Origin: DATJFQ01 sp035495555
GTDB taxonomy: Bacteria > Acidobacteriota > Vicinamibacteria > Vicinamibacterales > 2-12-FULL-66-21
Assembly: GCA_035495555.1 (NCBI GenBank)
Contig: DATJFQ010000025.1
Span: 22,513 to 86,512, forward strand
Direction: 5' to 3'
Length of the DNA stretch: 64,000 nucleotides
The translations under genes were made by a program, and so were the position numbers. Under the pieces are notes generated by a model. That model worked only from the letters and a program-made list of their open reading frames with translations. It did not search any database and was not told the DNA's origin. Below, piece after piece: positions 33,946-42,732 of the stretch (position 1 is the first letter of the stretch; the number at the start of each line of letters is the position of its first letter).

Positions 33946-34755
33946 TCAGCCGTCGCCTATCCGGCCCTGATGCGTATATACGTTGAAACCGGCATCGCGG
34001 ACGAACCCGAGGAGTGTAATCCCAGCGGCCTGTGCGAGATCGACGGCCAGGCTGGTGGGGGCGGAGACGGCGGCGAGCAGGGGAATGCCCGCAAGCCACG
34101 CTTTCTGAACGATTTCAAACGACACGCGGCCGCTGACCATCAGGATGGCATCGCCGATGAGCTGTTCGTCCAGCAGGAGGCGTCCCACGATCTTGTCGAC
34201 CGCGTTGTGTCGCCCGACGTCCTCGGCCGCGCAGACGAGGGCCCCGTCGAACGAAAAGAGAGCGGCCCCGTGCAACCCGCCCGTTTCGTCGAATGTCGCC
34301 TGGGTATCTCGTAGTCGTGCGGGAAGCGAGGCGATGAACGCGGCAGGCACGCGGGTGCGCCCGGATACCGGCTGAAGAGCCTCGGCGAGATCGTCGATGC
34401 TCGTGCGGCCGCAGATGCCGCACGAACTGTTCGCCGCGACGCGCCGTCTGCGTGCGAGCAGCACGCGTCCACGTTCGATCGCGTCCCCCCTGAGGAACAC
34501 GTCGACGATGTTGTGAAGGTCGGGGTGGTCGGGATGGCGACAGTGTTCGACGGCTCCGATATCCCCGGCGCCGCGGATCACCCGCTCGGAGAAGAGGAAT
34601 CCCGCCGCGAGCGCCTGATCGGCGCCAGGTGTGCGCATGACGACGGCAAACGATTCGCCGTGGAGACGGATGTCGAGCGGTTCCTCCGCCGCAGTGACGT
34701 CCGACACCTGGCGGCGTCCGTCCGCGCCTATGCGCAGGACGTCGACCGGCCGCAC
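33946..34755 (-). CDS. fdhD: Formate dehydrogenase accessory sulfurtransferase FdhD
   Basis: 269 residues. The active-loop cysteines appear as SSCGICG (Cys112, Cys115), followed by family marks such as GGLHGAALF, EDVGRHNAVDKIVG, SGRVSFEIVQKA and SAPTSLAVDLA. FdhD transfers sulfur from IscS to the molybdenum cofactor of formate dehydrogenase. No formate dehydrogenase subunit is in the window, so its client is elsewhere. The start is GTG. It follows the haem-binding gene by 28 bp and may be in its operon. Confidence 0.95.
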   Translation of the reverse strand: MRPVDVLRIGADGRRQVSDVTAAEEPLDIRLHGESFAVVMRTPGADQALAAGFLFSERVIRGAGDIGAVEHCRHPDHPDLHNIVDVFLRGDAIERGRVLLARRRRVAANSSCGICGRTSIDDLAEALQPVSGRTRVPAAFIASLPARLRDTQATFDETGGLHGAALFSFDGALVCAAEDVGRHNAVDKIVGRLLLDEQLIGDAILMVSGRVSFEIVQKAWLAGIPLLAAVSAPTSLAVDLAQAAGITLLGFVRDAGFNVYTHQGRIGDG

Positions 34756-34783
34756 CGGCCTGAGATGGTCTGAGATGGACTCC

Positions 34784-35236
34784 TCACTGGAGAGTATCGC
34801 GCATCTTCTCCGACCAGCTGCAGATCGTGGCGATTTCGGCGTCCGTCAGTCTGGCGTCGCGATGGATCAGGAGGTACGACGGCAGCGGCATCCGGTGCCG
34901 CCGCGTCAGGTTGCACATCGCTGCGAGGTACTTGTCCTGATCGTCCTGGCTGTAACTGCTCCACTCCGAAAAATTGAACGCCTCGCGTCCCTCGTGCACG
35001 TGGCTGGCCACGCCCCAGGACATTGGCGCAACGCCGCTGTACCACGGCCACGTCGTCTCGTTGGAATGACAATCGCGGCAGGAGCGTTCGAGAATCGACG
35101 AGACCGCCGGCGGCGCGTGGCGCAGCAGCGAGGCGGCCGGCGGCGTTGCAGGGTTGGTTCGATCCGGACGGACGAACTGTGCACCCGCGAAACTGGCGAC
35201 AAACGCGATGGCGGCCCATCGGATGGCAGCGTGCAT
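34784..35236 (-). CDS. Haem-binding-domain (CxxCH) periplasmic protein
   Basis: 150 residues. The signal or anchor helix is AIRWAAIAFVASFAGA. The c-haem site is Cys53-R-D-C-His57 (CRDCHSNET), followed by WPWYSGVAPMSW, the characteristic stretch of the small haem-binding domain family (PF14376-like), and a closing helix. It probably binds one covalent haem in the periplasm and shuttles or senses electrons. It is divergent from the secreted protein at 35.4 kb. The start is the ATG before the signal; longer frames upstream are Arg-rich and unlikely. Confidence 0.85.
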   Translation of the reverse strand: MHAAIRWAAIAFVASFAGAQFVRPDRTNPATPPAASLLRHAPPAVSSILERSCRDCHSNETTWPWYSGVAPMSWGVASHVHEGREAFNFSEWSSYSQDDQDKYLAAMCNLTRRHRMPLPSYLLIHRDARLTDAEIATICSWSEKMRDTLQ

Positions 35237-35380
35237 ACCTGGAGAGGATGAGAGCAAAGTCGACGCCGACAGGCTGCTCGTGCGCGGTCCGCGTGGGCGC
35301 GCAAAAATGGCCGGATTTTCACAGGTGCGCCGCCAGCGCCCACCGCGTCGTTTACGCATTCTGTCTCGACCCGGCGGGAA

Positions 35381-35438
35381 TCGAAAACACACGGACGGGC
35401 CCTTATAATGACACGGCACACAGCGCTCCCCCGGAGGT
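35381..35438 (+). promoter_or_regulatory. Sigma-70-type promoter and ribosome site
   Basis: TCGAAA (35381-35386), a 17-bp spacer, TATAAT (35404-35409) and GGAGGT (35433-35438), which is 7 bases before the ATG of the secreted protein. The -10 box and ribosome site match those of the TonB receptor gene. Confidence 0.65.
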
Positions 35439-35445
35439 CACGTTC

Positions 35446-36426
35446 ATGAATCGCGCACTGCGTTCTCTCGTCATCCTCGTTCCCGTCGTGGCGCTCGCCG
35501 CGCCGCCGCTCCTCGCCGACGTCAAGACCCACGACCGCACGTCGGTCAAATTCGAAGGGTTTCTCGGCCGGATGATGGGCATGTTCGGCGGGAAGGCCGC
35601 CAAGGAAGGTCTCGAAGGCACCGTCGCCGTCAAGGGCAGCAGGAAGGCCAGCTTCAACGACTCGACGGGCCGCATCGTCGATCTGTCCGAGGAAAAGGTC
35701 TACGAGCTGGACATGAAGAAGAAGACCTACACGGTCACCACGTTCGACGAACTCCGCCGCCGGATGCGCGAGCAGGAGGAAAAGGCCGCGAAGGAGAACC
35801 AGAAAGAGCAGCCCTCGCAGCGCGAAGAGCAGCAGAAGCCGCAGAAGGAATTCGAGGTCGACTTCGACGTCAAGGACACCGGCCAGAAGAAGCAGGTGGC
35901 GGGCTACGACACGCACGAAGTGATCGCGACCGTCACGGTCCGTGAAAAGGGAAAGACGCTCGAGGACGGCGGCGGCATCGTCATGACGAACGACATGTGG
36001 ATGGGACCCGTCATCCCGCAGCTGAAGGAGCTGTCGGAGTTCGAGATGCGCTACTGGAAGCAGCTGCAGCAGGGGGTCGGGACCGAAACGATCTCGCCGG
36101 AGCAGATGGCGATGGTCATCGGCAGCTTCCCCGGGATCAAGAGCGCCATGGCGCGGTTCGCGCAGGAAGGCGACAAGCTGCAGGGCACCGCGCTCGACAC
36201 GACGACCACGTTCGAATCGGTGAAGAGCAAAGAGCAGCTCGCGGAGTCGCAGCAGCAGAGCTCCGGCGGCGGCATCAGCGGCATGCTCGCGAAAAAGATG
36301 ATGAAGCGCGACGAGCCGAAGGCGCGGTCGACCGTGTTCACCACGCACCACGAGTACCTGAGCATCGACAAGGCCGTGGATGCGAACGACCTCGCGATCC
36401 CTTCCGACTTCAAAGAGAAGAAATAA
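35446..36426 (+). CDS. Secreted protein of unknown function
   Basis: 326 residues. A signal peptide (LVILVPVVALAAPPLLA) is followed by DVKTHDRTSVKFEG, a lysine/glutamate/glutamine-rich charged segment at about 115-140 (EEKAAKENQKEQPS), and a beta-rich domain with VAGYDTHEVIATVTVREKG. The pattern resembles proteins that carry a DUF4412-like domain, often lipocalin- or LolA-like, but I cannot assign it firmly. It ends with KEKK. The amidase gene follows after 12 bp, so the two are likely cotranscribed. Confidence 0.65.
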   Translation: MNRALRSLVILVPVVALAAPPLLADVKTHDRTSVKFEGFLGRMMGMFGGKAAKEGLEGTVAVKGSRKASFNDSTGRIVDLSEEKVYELDMKKKTYTVTTFDELRRRMREQEEKAAKENQKEQPSQREEQQKPQKEFEVDFDVKDTGQKKQVAGYDTHEVIATVTVREKGKTLEDGGGIVMTNDMWMGPVIPQLKELSEFEMRYWKQLQQGVGTETISPEQMAMVIGSFPGIKSAMARFAQEGDKLQGTALDTTTTFESVKSKEQLAESQQQSSGGGISGMLAKKMMKRDEPKARSTVFTTHHEYLSIDKAVDANDLAIPSDFKEKK

Positions 36427-36438
36427 CCGGAGCATCCA

Positions 36439-38262
36439 ATGAGCGACGAGCCAAGCGAAGGCCGGCGTCGTTTCCTGCGTATGGTTCCCGCGGCGGTCGC
36501 CGGTGCGATCGCCGCGCCGGCGCTCGCGCAGCAGGCCCCCGCCGATCTCGCAATCACCAAAGACACGCTCGACTGCGGCGAGAAGATCTTCGGCGTCGAC
36601 TTCACCGAACCCGAGGAGGAAGCCATCGTCCGCGGCGTCAACCGGAATCTGGATTCGTTCGAGGCGCTTCGGAAAGTCGACATCCCGCTCGATACGGACA
36701 TTCCGCTCGTCTTTCATCCATACCTTCCAGGCCAAAAGCCGAAGCCGGGCGCGACGCCTGGCGCGGCCCTGAAGGTGATGCTGGCGCCGCCCGCCCCGCG
36801 CCGCGCATCGCTCGACGATCTGGCATTCCAGCCGATCACGGCGCTTGCTCCGCTGCTCAGGAGCCGCGAGGTGAGCGCAACAGACCTCACGCGCATGTAC
36901 CTCGCGCGTCTGAAAAAGTACGGGCCGAAACTGAATTGCGTGGTCACGCTGACCGAGGATCTGGCCCTGAAGCAGGCGGCTGACGCCGACCGCGAGATCA
37001 AGGCCGGCCGATACAAGGGGCCGCTCCACGGGATCCCGTGGGGGGCGAAGGATCTCTTCGCCACCAAAGGCATCCCGACCACCTGGGGAGCGGGTCCGTA
37101 TCAGGACCAGGTTTTCGACTACGACGCGACCATCGTCTCGCGCCTGCATGACGCCGGCGCCGTGCTCCTCGCCAAATTGTCGATGGGCGCGCTGGCGCAG
37201 GGTGACCAGTGGTTCCGCGGACAGACGAAGAACCCGTGGCGTCCGGACGACCCGAATCCCAATCGCAGCGGCTCCAGCGGATCGTCGGCGGGACCGGGAT
37301 CCGCCACAGCGGCCGGCCTGGTCGTCTTCGGCATCGGGACCGAAACGCGCGGTTCGATCATCTCGCCGTCGAGCGTCAATGGCGTCACGGGGCTCCGGCC
37401 GACCTACGGTCGCGTCAGCCGCTTCGGCGCGATGATGCTGTCGTGGACGATGGATAAGGTCGGCCCGATGTGCCGGTCTGTCGAGGACTGCGCGCTCGTG
37501 TTCAACGCGATCTACGGGCCCGACGGAAAGGACGACAGCGTCGTCGACGCGCCGTTCGCGTGGAACCCGGATCTGCCGCTCTCGAAGCTGCGGATCGGCG
37601 TCATCCAGCGCGACTTCCAGGTGCAGCCGCCGGGAGGCGGACGCGCGGGCGCGGCTGGCGCCGGAGCAGCCGCCGGACGCGGTGCAGGAGGCGGCGGTGG
37701 ACGCGGCGGTGTCTCCGCGGAGGAATTCCGCCGGCAGCGCGAAGCGCAGCTGAAGATTCTGAACGATGCGCTGGAGGTCTATCGAAAGCTTGGCGCCACG
37801 CTGACGCCAATCGAGCAGGTCCCTGGGACCGACATCGCCAACGACATCGGGTTCGTGCTCAACGTCGAAGCGGCGGCGGCGTTCGACGACTTGACGCGGA
37901 GCGCGGGCATCAACGATCCGTCGGTCCAGCAGTGGGCGAACACGTTCCGCACGTCACGGTTCGTGCCTGCAGTCGAATACATCCGCGCGCAGCGCGCCCG
38001 CACGCTGCTGATGCGGCAGTGGGACGAGTTCATGTCGCAGTACGACGTGTTCCTCTCCCCTGCCGGCGGATCGACGCTCGGGATCACGAACCTGACCGGC
38101 CATCCCGCGCTCGCCATGAAGGCGGGTTTCAACGATGGCGCGCCGGTGGAGCTGATGGTCACCGGACGGCTGTATGACGAAGCGACCGTGCTTCGCGTCG
38201 CGCTCGCGTACGAACGCGCGACCGAGTGGCACACGATGAATCCGAAGATGGACTGGGCGTAA
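36439..38262 (+). CDS. Amidase-signature-family hydrolase, exported
   Basis: 607 residues. A Tat-like leader (GRRRFLRM followed by a hydrophobic stretch and ALAQQ) precedes the amidase fold. The triad is Lys204 in GAKDLF, the cis-Ser at 282/283 in GSSGSSAGPG, and nucleophile Ser307 in GTETRGS. The family hydrolyses amides or transamidates Glu-tRNA. GatA is unlikely here because of the leader and the absence of gatB/gatC. A Gly/Ala/Arg-rich insert at about 395-425 is low-complexity and probably a surface loop. The substrate is unknown. Confidence 0.88.
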   Translation: MSDEPSEGRRRFLRMVPAAVAGAIAAPALAQQAPADLAITKDTLDCGEKIFGVDFTEPEEEAIVRGVNRNLDSFEALRKVDIPLDTDIPLVFHPYLPGQKPKPGATPGAALKVMLAPPAPRRASLDDLAFQPITALAPLLRSREVSATDLTRMYLARLKKYGPKLNCVVTLTEDLALKQAADADREIKAGRYKGPLHGIPWGAKDLFATKGIPTTWGAGPYQDQVFDYDATIVSRLHDAGAVLLAKLSMGALAQGDQWFRGQTKNPWRPDDPNPNRSGSSGSSAGPGSATAAGLVVFGIGTETRGSIISPSSVNGVTGLRPTYGRVSRFGAMMLSWTMDKVGPMCRSVEDCALVFNAIYGPDGKDDSVVDAPFAWNPDLPLSKLRIGVIQRDFQVQPPGGGRAGAAGAGAAAGRGAGGGGGRGGVSAEEFRRQREAQLKILNDALEVYRKLGATLTPIEQVPGTDIANDIGFVLNVEAAAAFDDLTRSAGINDPSVQQWANTFRTSRFVPAVEYIRAQRARTLLMRQWDEFMSQYDVFLSPAGGSTLGITNLTGHPALAMKAGFNDGAPVELMVTGRLYDEATVLRVALAYERATEWHTMNPKMDWA

Positions 38263-38265
38263 AAA

Positions 38266-38387
38266 ACTCCCAATTCCCAACTCCCAAACGAGCTCCCAAT
38301 CGAGAGGGGCGTTGGGAGTTGGGTGTTGATTCTCTTGGGAGTTGGGCGTTAATTATTGGGCGTTGGGCGTTGGGAGTCGGGAGTTGC
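38266..38387. repeat. Opposed TTGGGNN arrays (family B)
   Basis: The left arm (38266-38300) is made of AACTCCC/AATTCCC words. The right arm (38310-38387) is made of TTGGGAG and TTGGGCG words and is about twice as long. It starts three bases after the amidase TAA and ends just before the stop codon of the convergent M56 gene. Confidence 0.92.
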
Positions 38388-38393
38388 TCAGCG

Positions 38394-41129
38394 TCAGTTC
38401 CGGCGGCGCTCGCTTTTCACCAGCGCCGCCATCGCCTGCCCCTGCTCGTATTTCCCGAGCTTCCCGGCGGCGTCGAGATAAGCGTCGCCGAGATCGCCGG
38501 TCAGCGGGTGCGCGTCCGCGGCAGCGACGAGCACCTGCGAGCACTCGTACGAGGAATCGAGGGACTTCGCCGAACGGAGCGCGGCCAGCAGCGTGTCGTG
38601 GCTCACGTCCGCACGTGAGACGAGCGCTTTCAGCACGCGTCCCATTTCGTACGAGGACGAGGAGAGGCCGTCGACGGCCTTGAAGAACGGATCGCGAAGC
38701 GGCCCTTCCGGAGCCGCGATGGCGAGGGTCTCGAGCAGCAGCGACGCCGACTCGTAGTCGCTCCCGATTTTCGATGCCGCGGCGAGCGCCGGCGCCATGG
38801 CATTCCGATCGCCTGTCTTCAGCACAGCAGACAGGACGCGGTGGCGTTCGTAGTCGCTCCCGAGATTGTCCATAGCCTGGAAGAACAACGGACGCGTACG
38901 GTCGTCCAGGTGCTGCGTCGCGAGCACGTCACGAAGCACTTCGGATTCGTCGTAGTCGGAGGCGATCGCGCCCGCGTGCTGGACGATGCCGGCGAGGACC
39001 GGCGACTCCACCGCCCCTTTCTTCAGCATCGTCGAGTACACTCGGCGCAGTTCGTAGGACGACTTGAGGTTCCCTGCCGCCGCGAAGTACGCCGACCTCG
39101 ACCCGTCGTCCGACGGCAGGCGATCGGCGATGGCAATCAGGAGCGTCGCCAGCTCGTAGTCCGACTTCAGATCGCGGCCGGCCTGCGTGAGCACGTCGCG
39201 GTACTGCGCGGGCGACAGCGATGCCTGCAGCACGAGCTGCTTGAAATACAGCCCCTTGACGTAGCTGGAATCGATCTGTCCGATTTCCGCGAGCACCGCC
39301 TGCGGGCCGCCCGCCTTGAGGAAACGCGCGACACGCTTGTCCGCGCCGATGCCGCTGTTGCGAACGAACCGCGGCATCACGGATCGCAGCCACTCGCGTC
39401 CTTCCGGTTCGTACGGCCGCTCGATGCCGTTCACCCAGTACCGGCGCTGGAGCTGCCCGTCGTGCTCCTCGATTTCGATCGTGTGCCGGCCGAGGTGCGC
39501 CTCGTCGGAGATCTTTATCCGGCCGCCTGGCGATATCGCCTTCACGTCCGTGTCGTCGTCGGTCAGCTCGAACGTGCCTTTGTACTCGATTGCGAGCTTC
39601 TCGCCGTTGTTCGACCAGATCCAGTTGCCCGACGACCCGCGCGTGTCGATCGAGATCGACTGCGCGCCGGGCGACGGCGGCGCTGGCGGAGCGGGCGGCG
39701 CCGGAACGGCCGGCGGCGCGGGCGGTGCCGGGACCGCCGCTTCCGCTGCCGCGGTCATCGGAGGCGCGGGTGGGGGTTCGGGAGCCAGTGGAGGTTGGGG
39801 GGGCGCCGGCGGCACCGGAGGTGCGGGGATCGCCTGCGCCAAATCCTCGGAGGTGATCGTAGTCGCCTGTGGCGCAGCCGATGCCGGCGATTGCGCGCGA
39901 GTCACCGGCGTTTGCGTCGCGGGCCTGGAATCCTGTGCCACAGGGAGCGCGAGTTGGAGGGCGGGCAGTTCAGACGGAGGCGTGGCGGCCTTCGCGACAG
40001 CGCTGGCCGACGCAGACGTCGATGGCTGCGCGAATGACGTATCAGCGGCGACGGCCATGCCGCCAACGAGACTCAGGGCCGCGATGCCGGCGAGCCAGGC
40101 GGGTCCGCTTCCCGCGTGCGACGGCGGTGCGCCGACCAATCGACGGACGCGTTCGAGAAGCGACCCGCCGCTTGCGGCGAGTGCGAACCGCGACGCACGG
40201 AAGGTCTCCAGGTCGGCCAGCGCGTGCGCATAGCTCACAGGGTCGCCGCACAGGCTGACCGCCAGATCATCGCAGCAGTTCTCGCGTTCGATCCGAATCC
40301 GGCGCGACACCCACCAGACGCCCGGGTGATAGAAGAGGAGCGTTTCGACGAGCGTCTGCAGCAGGTTCACCAGATAATCGTGCCGACGGATGTGCGCGAG
40401 CTCGTGCGCGAGGATGGCCTCCACCTGCAGTGGCGTGAGGCCGCCGAGCGCAGCCGCCGGCAGAAGGACGACGGGCTCGAGCCAGCCGACGACGGTAGGC
40501 ACGTCGACCGTGGCGGACTCGAGGAGGGTGACGACGCGATAGAGGTGCAGCTTTTTCGTCAAGCGCTCCGCCATCCGCTGCCACCCCTCACGCGCCGGCT
40601 GCGTCGCGTGCGTGCGCATCCGCTGCACCCAGAGCCAGCCCGTCAACAGCCGCATGCTCAAGATGGTGACGCCGAGCAGCCAGACCGCGAACAGGCCGGC
40701 CACCATGTCGGCGCGGAGGGGAATCAGAACGCGCGAGAACGACCATGCAGCCGGCGATGCCGCTACTGCTGTTACTGGCGGCGCTGCCGTCTGCAGGGCC
40801 CTCGGCGAGATTCCCTCCACGCGCGGCGCGGCAAACATCGCGGTCGAGCGTGCCCTCTCGACGCGCAACGCATCGGATAGGGCCGTCGCAATCGTCTGTA
40901 CTGGCGCGGCGCGATACCGCTGCACCGCCGTCACGACGGGCAGCGTCAACATCAGCGCGAGGCCGATCGACGCGACCACGTAGCGGACGTCCGCGGCGCT
41001 GCGGCGGAGCGCCGCGAGCGCAACGGCCGTGACGAGCGCGACAACAGCGCCCTGCCACACGAACTGCAGGAGCGCCCAACCGATCGCCTGTGTCAGCGGA
41101 TATCGCAGCAGCGGCTCGAATGCAGTCAT
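38394..41129 (-). CDS. M56 (BlaR1-like) membrane metallopeptidase with SYE-repeat periplasmic domain
   Basis: 911 residues. Four TM helices lie within the first 330 residues, and the zinc site is HELAH (242-246) with ERENCCDD about 35 residues on. A Pro/Ala-rich linker follows at about 420-490. A beta domain contains RRYWVNGIERPYE. Residues 617-911 are eight complete and one partial ~34-residue repeats with consensus G-x-[IL]-x-S-[SD]-Y-E. By homology with BlaR1/MecR1 the protease is switched on by an outside signal and cleaves its BlaI partner. The penicillin-binding sensor of BlaR1 is missing; the linker and repeats replace it. The start lies 2 bp after the BlaI-type gene. Confidence 0.9.
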   Translation of the reverse strand: MTAFEPLLRYPLTQAIGWALLQFVWQGAVVALVTAVALAALRRSAADVRYVVASIGLALMLTLPVVTAVQRYRAAPVQTIATALSDALRVERARSTAMFAAPRVEGISPRALQTAAPPVTAVAASPAAWSFSRVLIPLRADMVAGLFAVWLLGVTILSMRLLTGWLWVQRMRTHATQPAREGWQRMAERLTKKLHLYRVVTLLESATVDVPTVVGWLEPVVLLPAAALGGLTPLQVEAILAHELAHIRRHDYLVNLLQTLVETLLFYHPGVWWVSRRIRIERENCCDDLAVSLCGDPVSYAHALADLETFRASRFALAASGGSLLERVRRLVGAPPSHAGSGPAWLAGIAALSLVGGMAVAADTSFAQPSTSASASAVAKAATPPSELPALQLALPVAQDSRPATQTPVTRAQSPASAAPQATTITSEDLAQAIPAPPVPPAPPQPPLAPEPPPAPPMTAAAEAAVPAPPAPPAVPAPPAPPAPPSPGAQSISIDTRGSSGNWIWSNNGEKLAIEYKGTFELTDDDTDVKAISPGGRIKISDEAHLGRHTIEIEEHDGQLQRRYWVNGIERPYEPEGREWLRSVMPRFVRNSGIGADKRVARFLKAGGPQAVLAEIGQIDSSYVKGLYFKQLVLQASLSPAQYRDVLTQAGRDLKSDYELATLLIAIADRLPSDDGSRSAYFAAAGNLKSSYELRRVYSTMLKKGAVESPVLAGIVQHAGAIASDYDESEVLRDVLATQHLDDRTRPLFFQAMDNLGSDYERHRVLSAVLKTGDRNAMAPALAAASKIGSDYESASLLLETLAIAAPEGPLRDPFFKAVDGLSSSSYEMGRVLKALVSRADVSHDTLLAALRSAKSLDSSYECSQVLVAAADAHPLTGDLGDAYLDAAGKLGKYEQGQAMAALVKSERRRN

Positions 41130-41131
41130 GG

Positions 41132-41527
41132 CTATGGCTCCCGCTCGGCTTTTGCGCTGTCGAGGATCTGACGTATCTGCGTGAGCTCGTCTGGCGACGC
41201 GTGCTTCGAGGCGAGCGCCTGGAGTACGAGCTTCGTGGCGGATCCCCCAAAGGCGCGATCGACGAGGTCGCGGACGAGCTGGCGCTGCGTCTGCTCCTCG
41301 CTCGAGTGCGCGCGGTAGATGTGCGTCCGGTCGCGCTCGTCGCGATCCACGAGGCCTTTCTCGGTCATGATCTGGAGAAGCTTCAGCGCCGTCGTATAGG
41401 CGGTCGGCCGTTCGCGGCCGAGCACCTCATACACCTGGCGCACCGTGCTGGGCCCGCGCTCCCACAGGATGCGCAGGATCGCCAGCTCGGCATCGGTCGG
41501 TCGCGGTGACGAGGGTTTGGACGACAT
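41132..41527 (-). CDS. BlaI/MecI-family winged-helix repressor
   Basis: 131 residues. The N-terminal winged helix is PTDAELAILRILWERGPSTVRQVYEVL with GRERPTAYTTALKLLQIMTEKGLV, the hallmark of the family. The C-terminal helices dimerise. It represses its own operon with the M56 protease until that protease cleaves it. Two matching dyads overlap its promoter. The predicted transcription start is within one or two bases of the ATG, and I see no ribosome site, so the mRNA is probably leaderless. Confidence 0.95.
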   Translation of the reverse strand: MSSKPSSPRPTDAELAILRILWERGPSTVRQVYEVLGRERPTAYTTALKLLQIMTEKGLVDRDERDRTHIYRAHSSEEQTQRQLVRDLVDRAFGGSATKLVLQALASKHASPDELTQIRQILDSAKAEREP

Positions 41528-41534
41528 GGGGGCG

Positions 41535-41563
41535 AGTATCTACGAATGTCTTCGTAGTGTCAA
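41535..41563 (-). promoter_or_regulatory. Promoter of the blaI-like / M56 operon
   Basis: Reading on the minus strand: TTGACA (41563-41558), a 17-bp spacer and GATACT (41540-41535). The -35 is a perfect match and the -10 matches 4 of 6. Transcription would start near 41528, and the ATG begins at 41527. Confidence 0.75.
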
Positions 41564-41576
41564 CGAAGATCTTCGT
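41540..41576. promoter_or_regulatory. Two BlaI-type operators, ACGAA-N4-TTCGT
   Basis: Dyad 1 (41540-41557) is CTACGAA-tgtc-TTCGTAG and fills the promoter spacer. Dyad 2 (41563-41576) is ACGAA-gatc-TTCGT and touches the -35 box. Their centres are 21 bp apart, two helical turns, so two dimers would bind the same face. The core differs from the TACA/TGTA sites of staphylococcal BlaI. They may also affect the divergent cyclophilin gene. Confidence 0.8.
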
Positions 41577-41618
41577 AATGAGACGAAATGGGATAATCGG
41601 CGGTTCAAGGGGGATTCA

Positions 41619-42140
41619 TTGACGTCTGGGACATACGCGAAATTCGACACCACCGAAGGCTCGTTCACGATCCGCCTGTTCGACAAGGAGGCGCCCAATA
41701 CCGTCGCCAACTTCGTCGGCCTTGCCGAGGGCAGCAAGGAATGGCGCGACCCGGCGACCGGCGAACGCAAGAAGGAGCCTTTCTACGACGGGGTGATCTT
41801 TCATCGGGTCATCAACGGTTTCATGATTCAGGGCGGCGATCGCCTCGGCCAGGGCACCGGCGGCCCCGGCTACAAGTTTGCGGACGAGTTCCATCCGTCG
41901 CTGCGCCACAGCAAGGCGGGGATCCTCTCGATGGCGAATGCGGGCCCGAACACCAACGGCAGCCAGTTCTTCATCACGCTCGGGCCGACGCCGCACCTCG
42001 ACAATCGCCACTCGGTGTTCGGCGAGGTCGTCGAGGGTATGGACGTCGTCCGGAAGATCGGGGCCGTGCCGACCGGCCGCCAGGACCGTCCGGCCACTCC
42101 TGTCGTCATCAACAAGGTGACGATCGAGCACGTCGCATAG
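41619..42140 (+). CDS. Cyclophilin-type peptidyl-prolyl cis-trans isomerase
   Basis: 173 residues. FHRVINGFMIQGGDR, GPGYKFADEF, SMANAGPNTNGSQFFIT and HSVFGEVVEGMDVV are the cyclophilin core, with catalytic Arg and the Gln/Phe pair present. It speeds proline isomerisation in protein folding. There is no signal peptide, so it is cytoplasmic. The TTG at 41619, with AAGGGGG just upstream, gives the family length; the longer frame would run over the operators and into blaI. It is divergent from blaI and may share its operator region. Confidence 0.9.
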   Translation: MTSGTYAKFDTTEGSFTIRLFDKEAPNTVANFVGLAEGSKEWRDPATGERKKEPFYDGVIFHRVINGFMIQGGDRLGQGTGGPGYKFADEFHPSLRHSKAGILSMANAGPNTNGSQFFITLGPTPHLDNRHSVFGEVVEGMDVVRKIGAVPTGRQDRPATPVVINKVTIEHVA

Positions 42141-42168
42141 GTGGACCACGCGTGATGGACGGGGTCTG

Positions 42169-42732
42169 ATGGGCGAGGCGCTGCCGTTCGACGGGCTCGT
42201 CGAGCGCGCGAGTCGCGGCGAGCGGCCCGCGCTCGAGGCGCTCATGCCGATGGTGTACGACGAGTTGCGCCGGCTGGCCGCGCACTACCTTCGGGGCGAA
42301 CGGCCCGGGCAGACGCTGCAGCCGACGGCGCTCGTGCACGAAGCGTATCTGCGCCTGCTGAAGGATCGCCCAGACCGCTGGCAGAATCGCGCGCACTTTG
42401 CCGCGATCGCCGCGCACGTCATGCGGCAGATCCTCATCGAGCGCGCCCGCGCGCGTGATGCGCAGAAGCGCGGCGGGGGGCAGCCGCGAATCACGTTCGA
42501 CGAGCAGCTGCCCGCGCGCGTCGACGGCCCATCGCTCGATGTGATCGCGATCGATGCCGCGCTGGATCGGCTCGCCGCCATGGACGCCGACCAGGCACGC
42601 ATCGTCGAACTGCGCTACTTCGGCGGCCTCTCGATCGAAGAGACGGCCGAAGCGATGGACGTCTCCCCTGCCACGGTGAAACGTCACTGGGCGCTCGCGC
42701 GCGCGTGGCTCGCGAGAGAGCTGGGCGTGTGA
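42169..42732 (+). CDS. ECF-family sigma factor of the kinase-linked type
   Basis: 187 residues. Region 2 (LRRLAAHYLRGERPGQTLQPTALVHEAYLRLL) and region 4 (ARIVELRYFGGLSIEETAEAMDVSPATVKRHWALARAWL) are both present, with no anti-sigma gene adjacent. This subtype is common in Acidobacteriota and Planctomycetota and is usually followed by a Ser/Thr kinase. That is so here: its TGA overlaps the kinase GTG. Phosphorylation in place of anti-sigma control is the likely regulation. Confidence 0.92.
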   Translation: MGEALPFDGLVERASRGERPALEALMPMVYDELRRLAAHYLRGERPGQTLQPTALVHEAYLRLLKDRPDRWQNRAHFAAIAAHVMRQILIERARARDAQKRGGGQPRITFDEQLPARVDGPSLDVIAIDAALDRLAAMDADQARIVELRYFGGLSIEETAEAMDVSPATVKRHWALARAWLARELGV

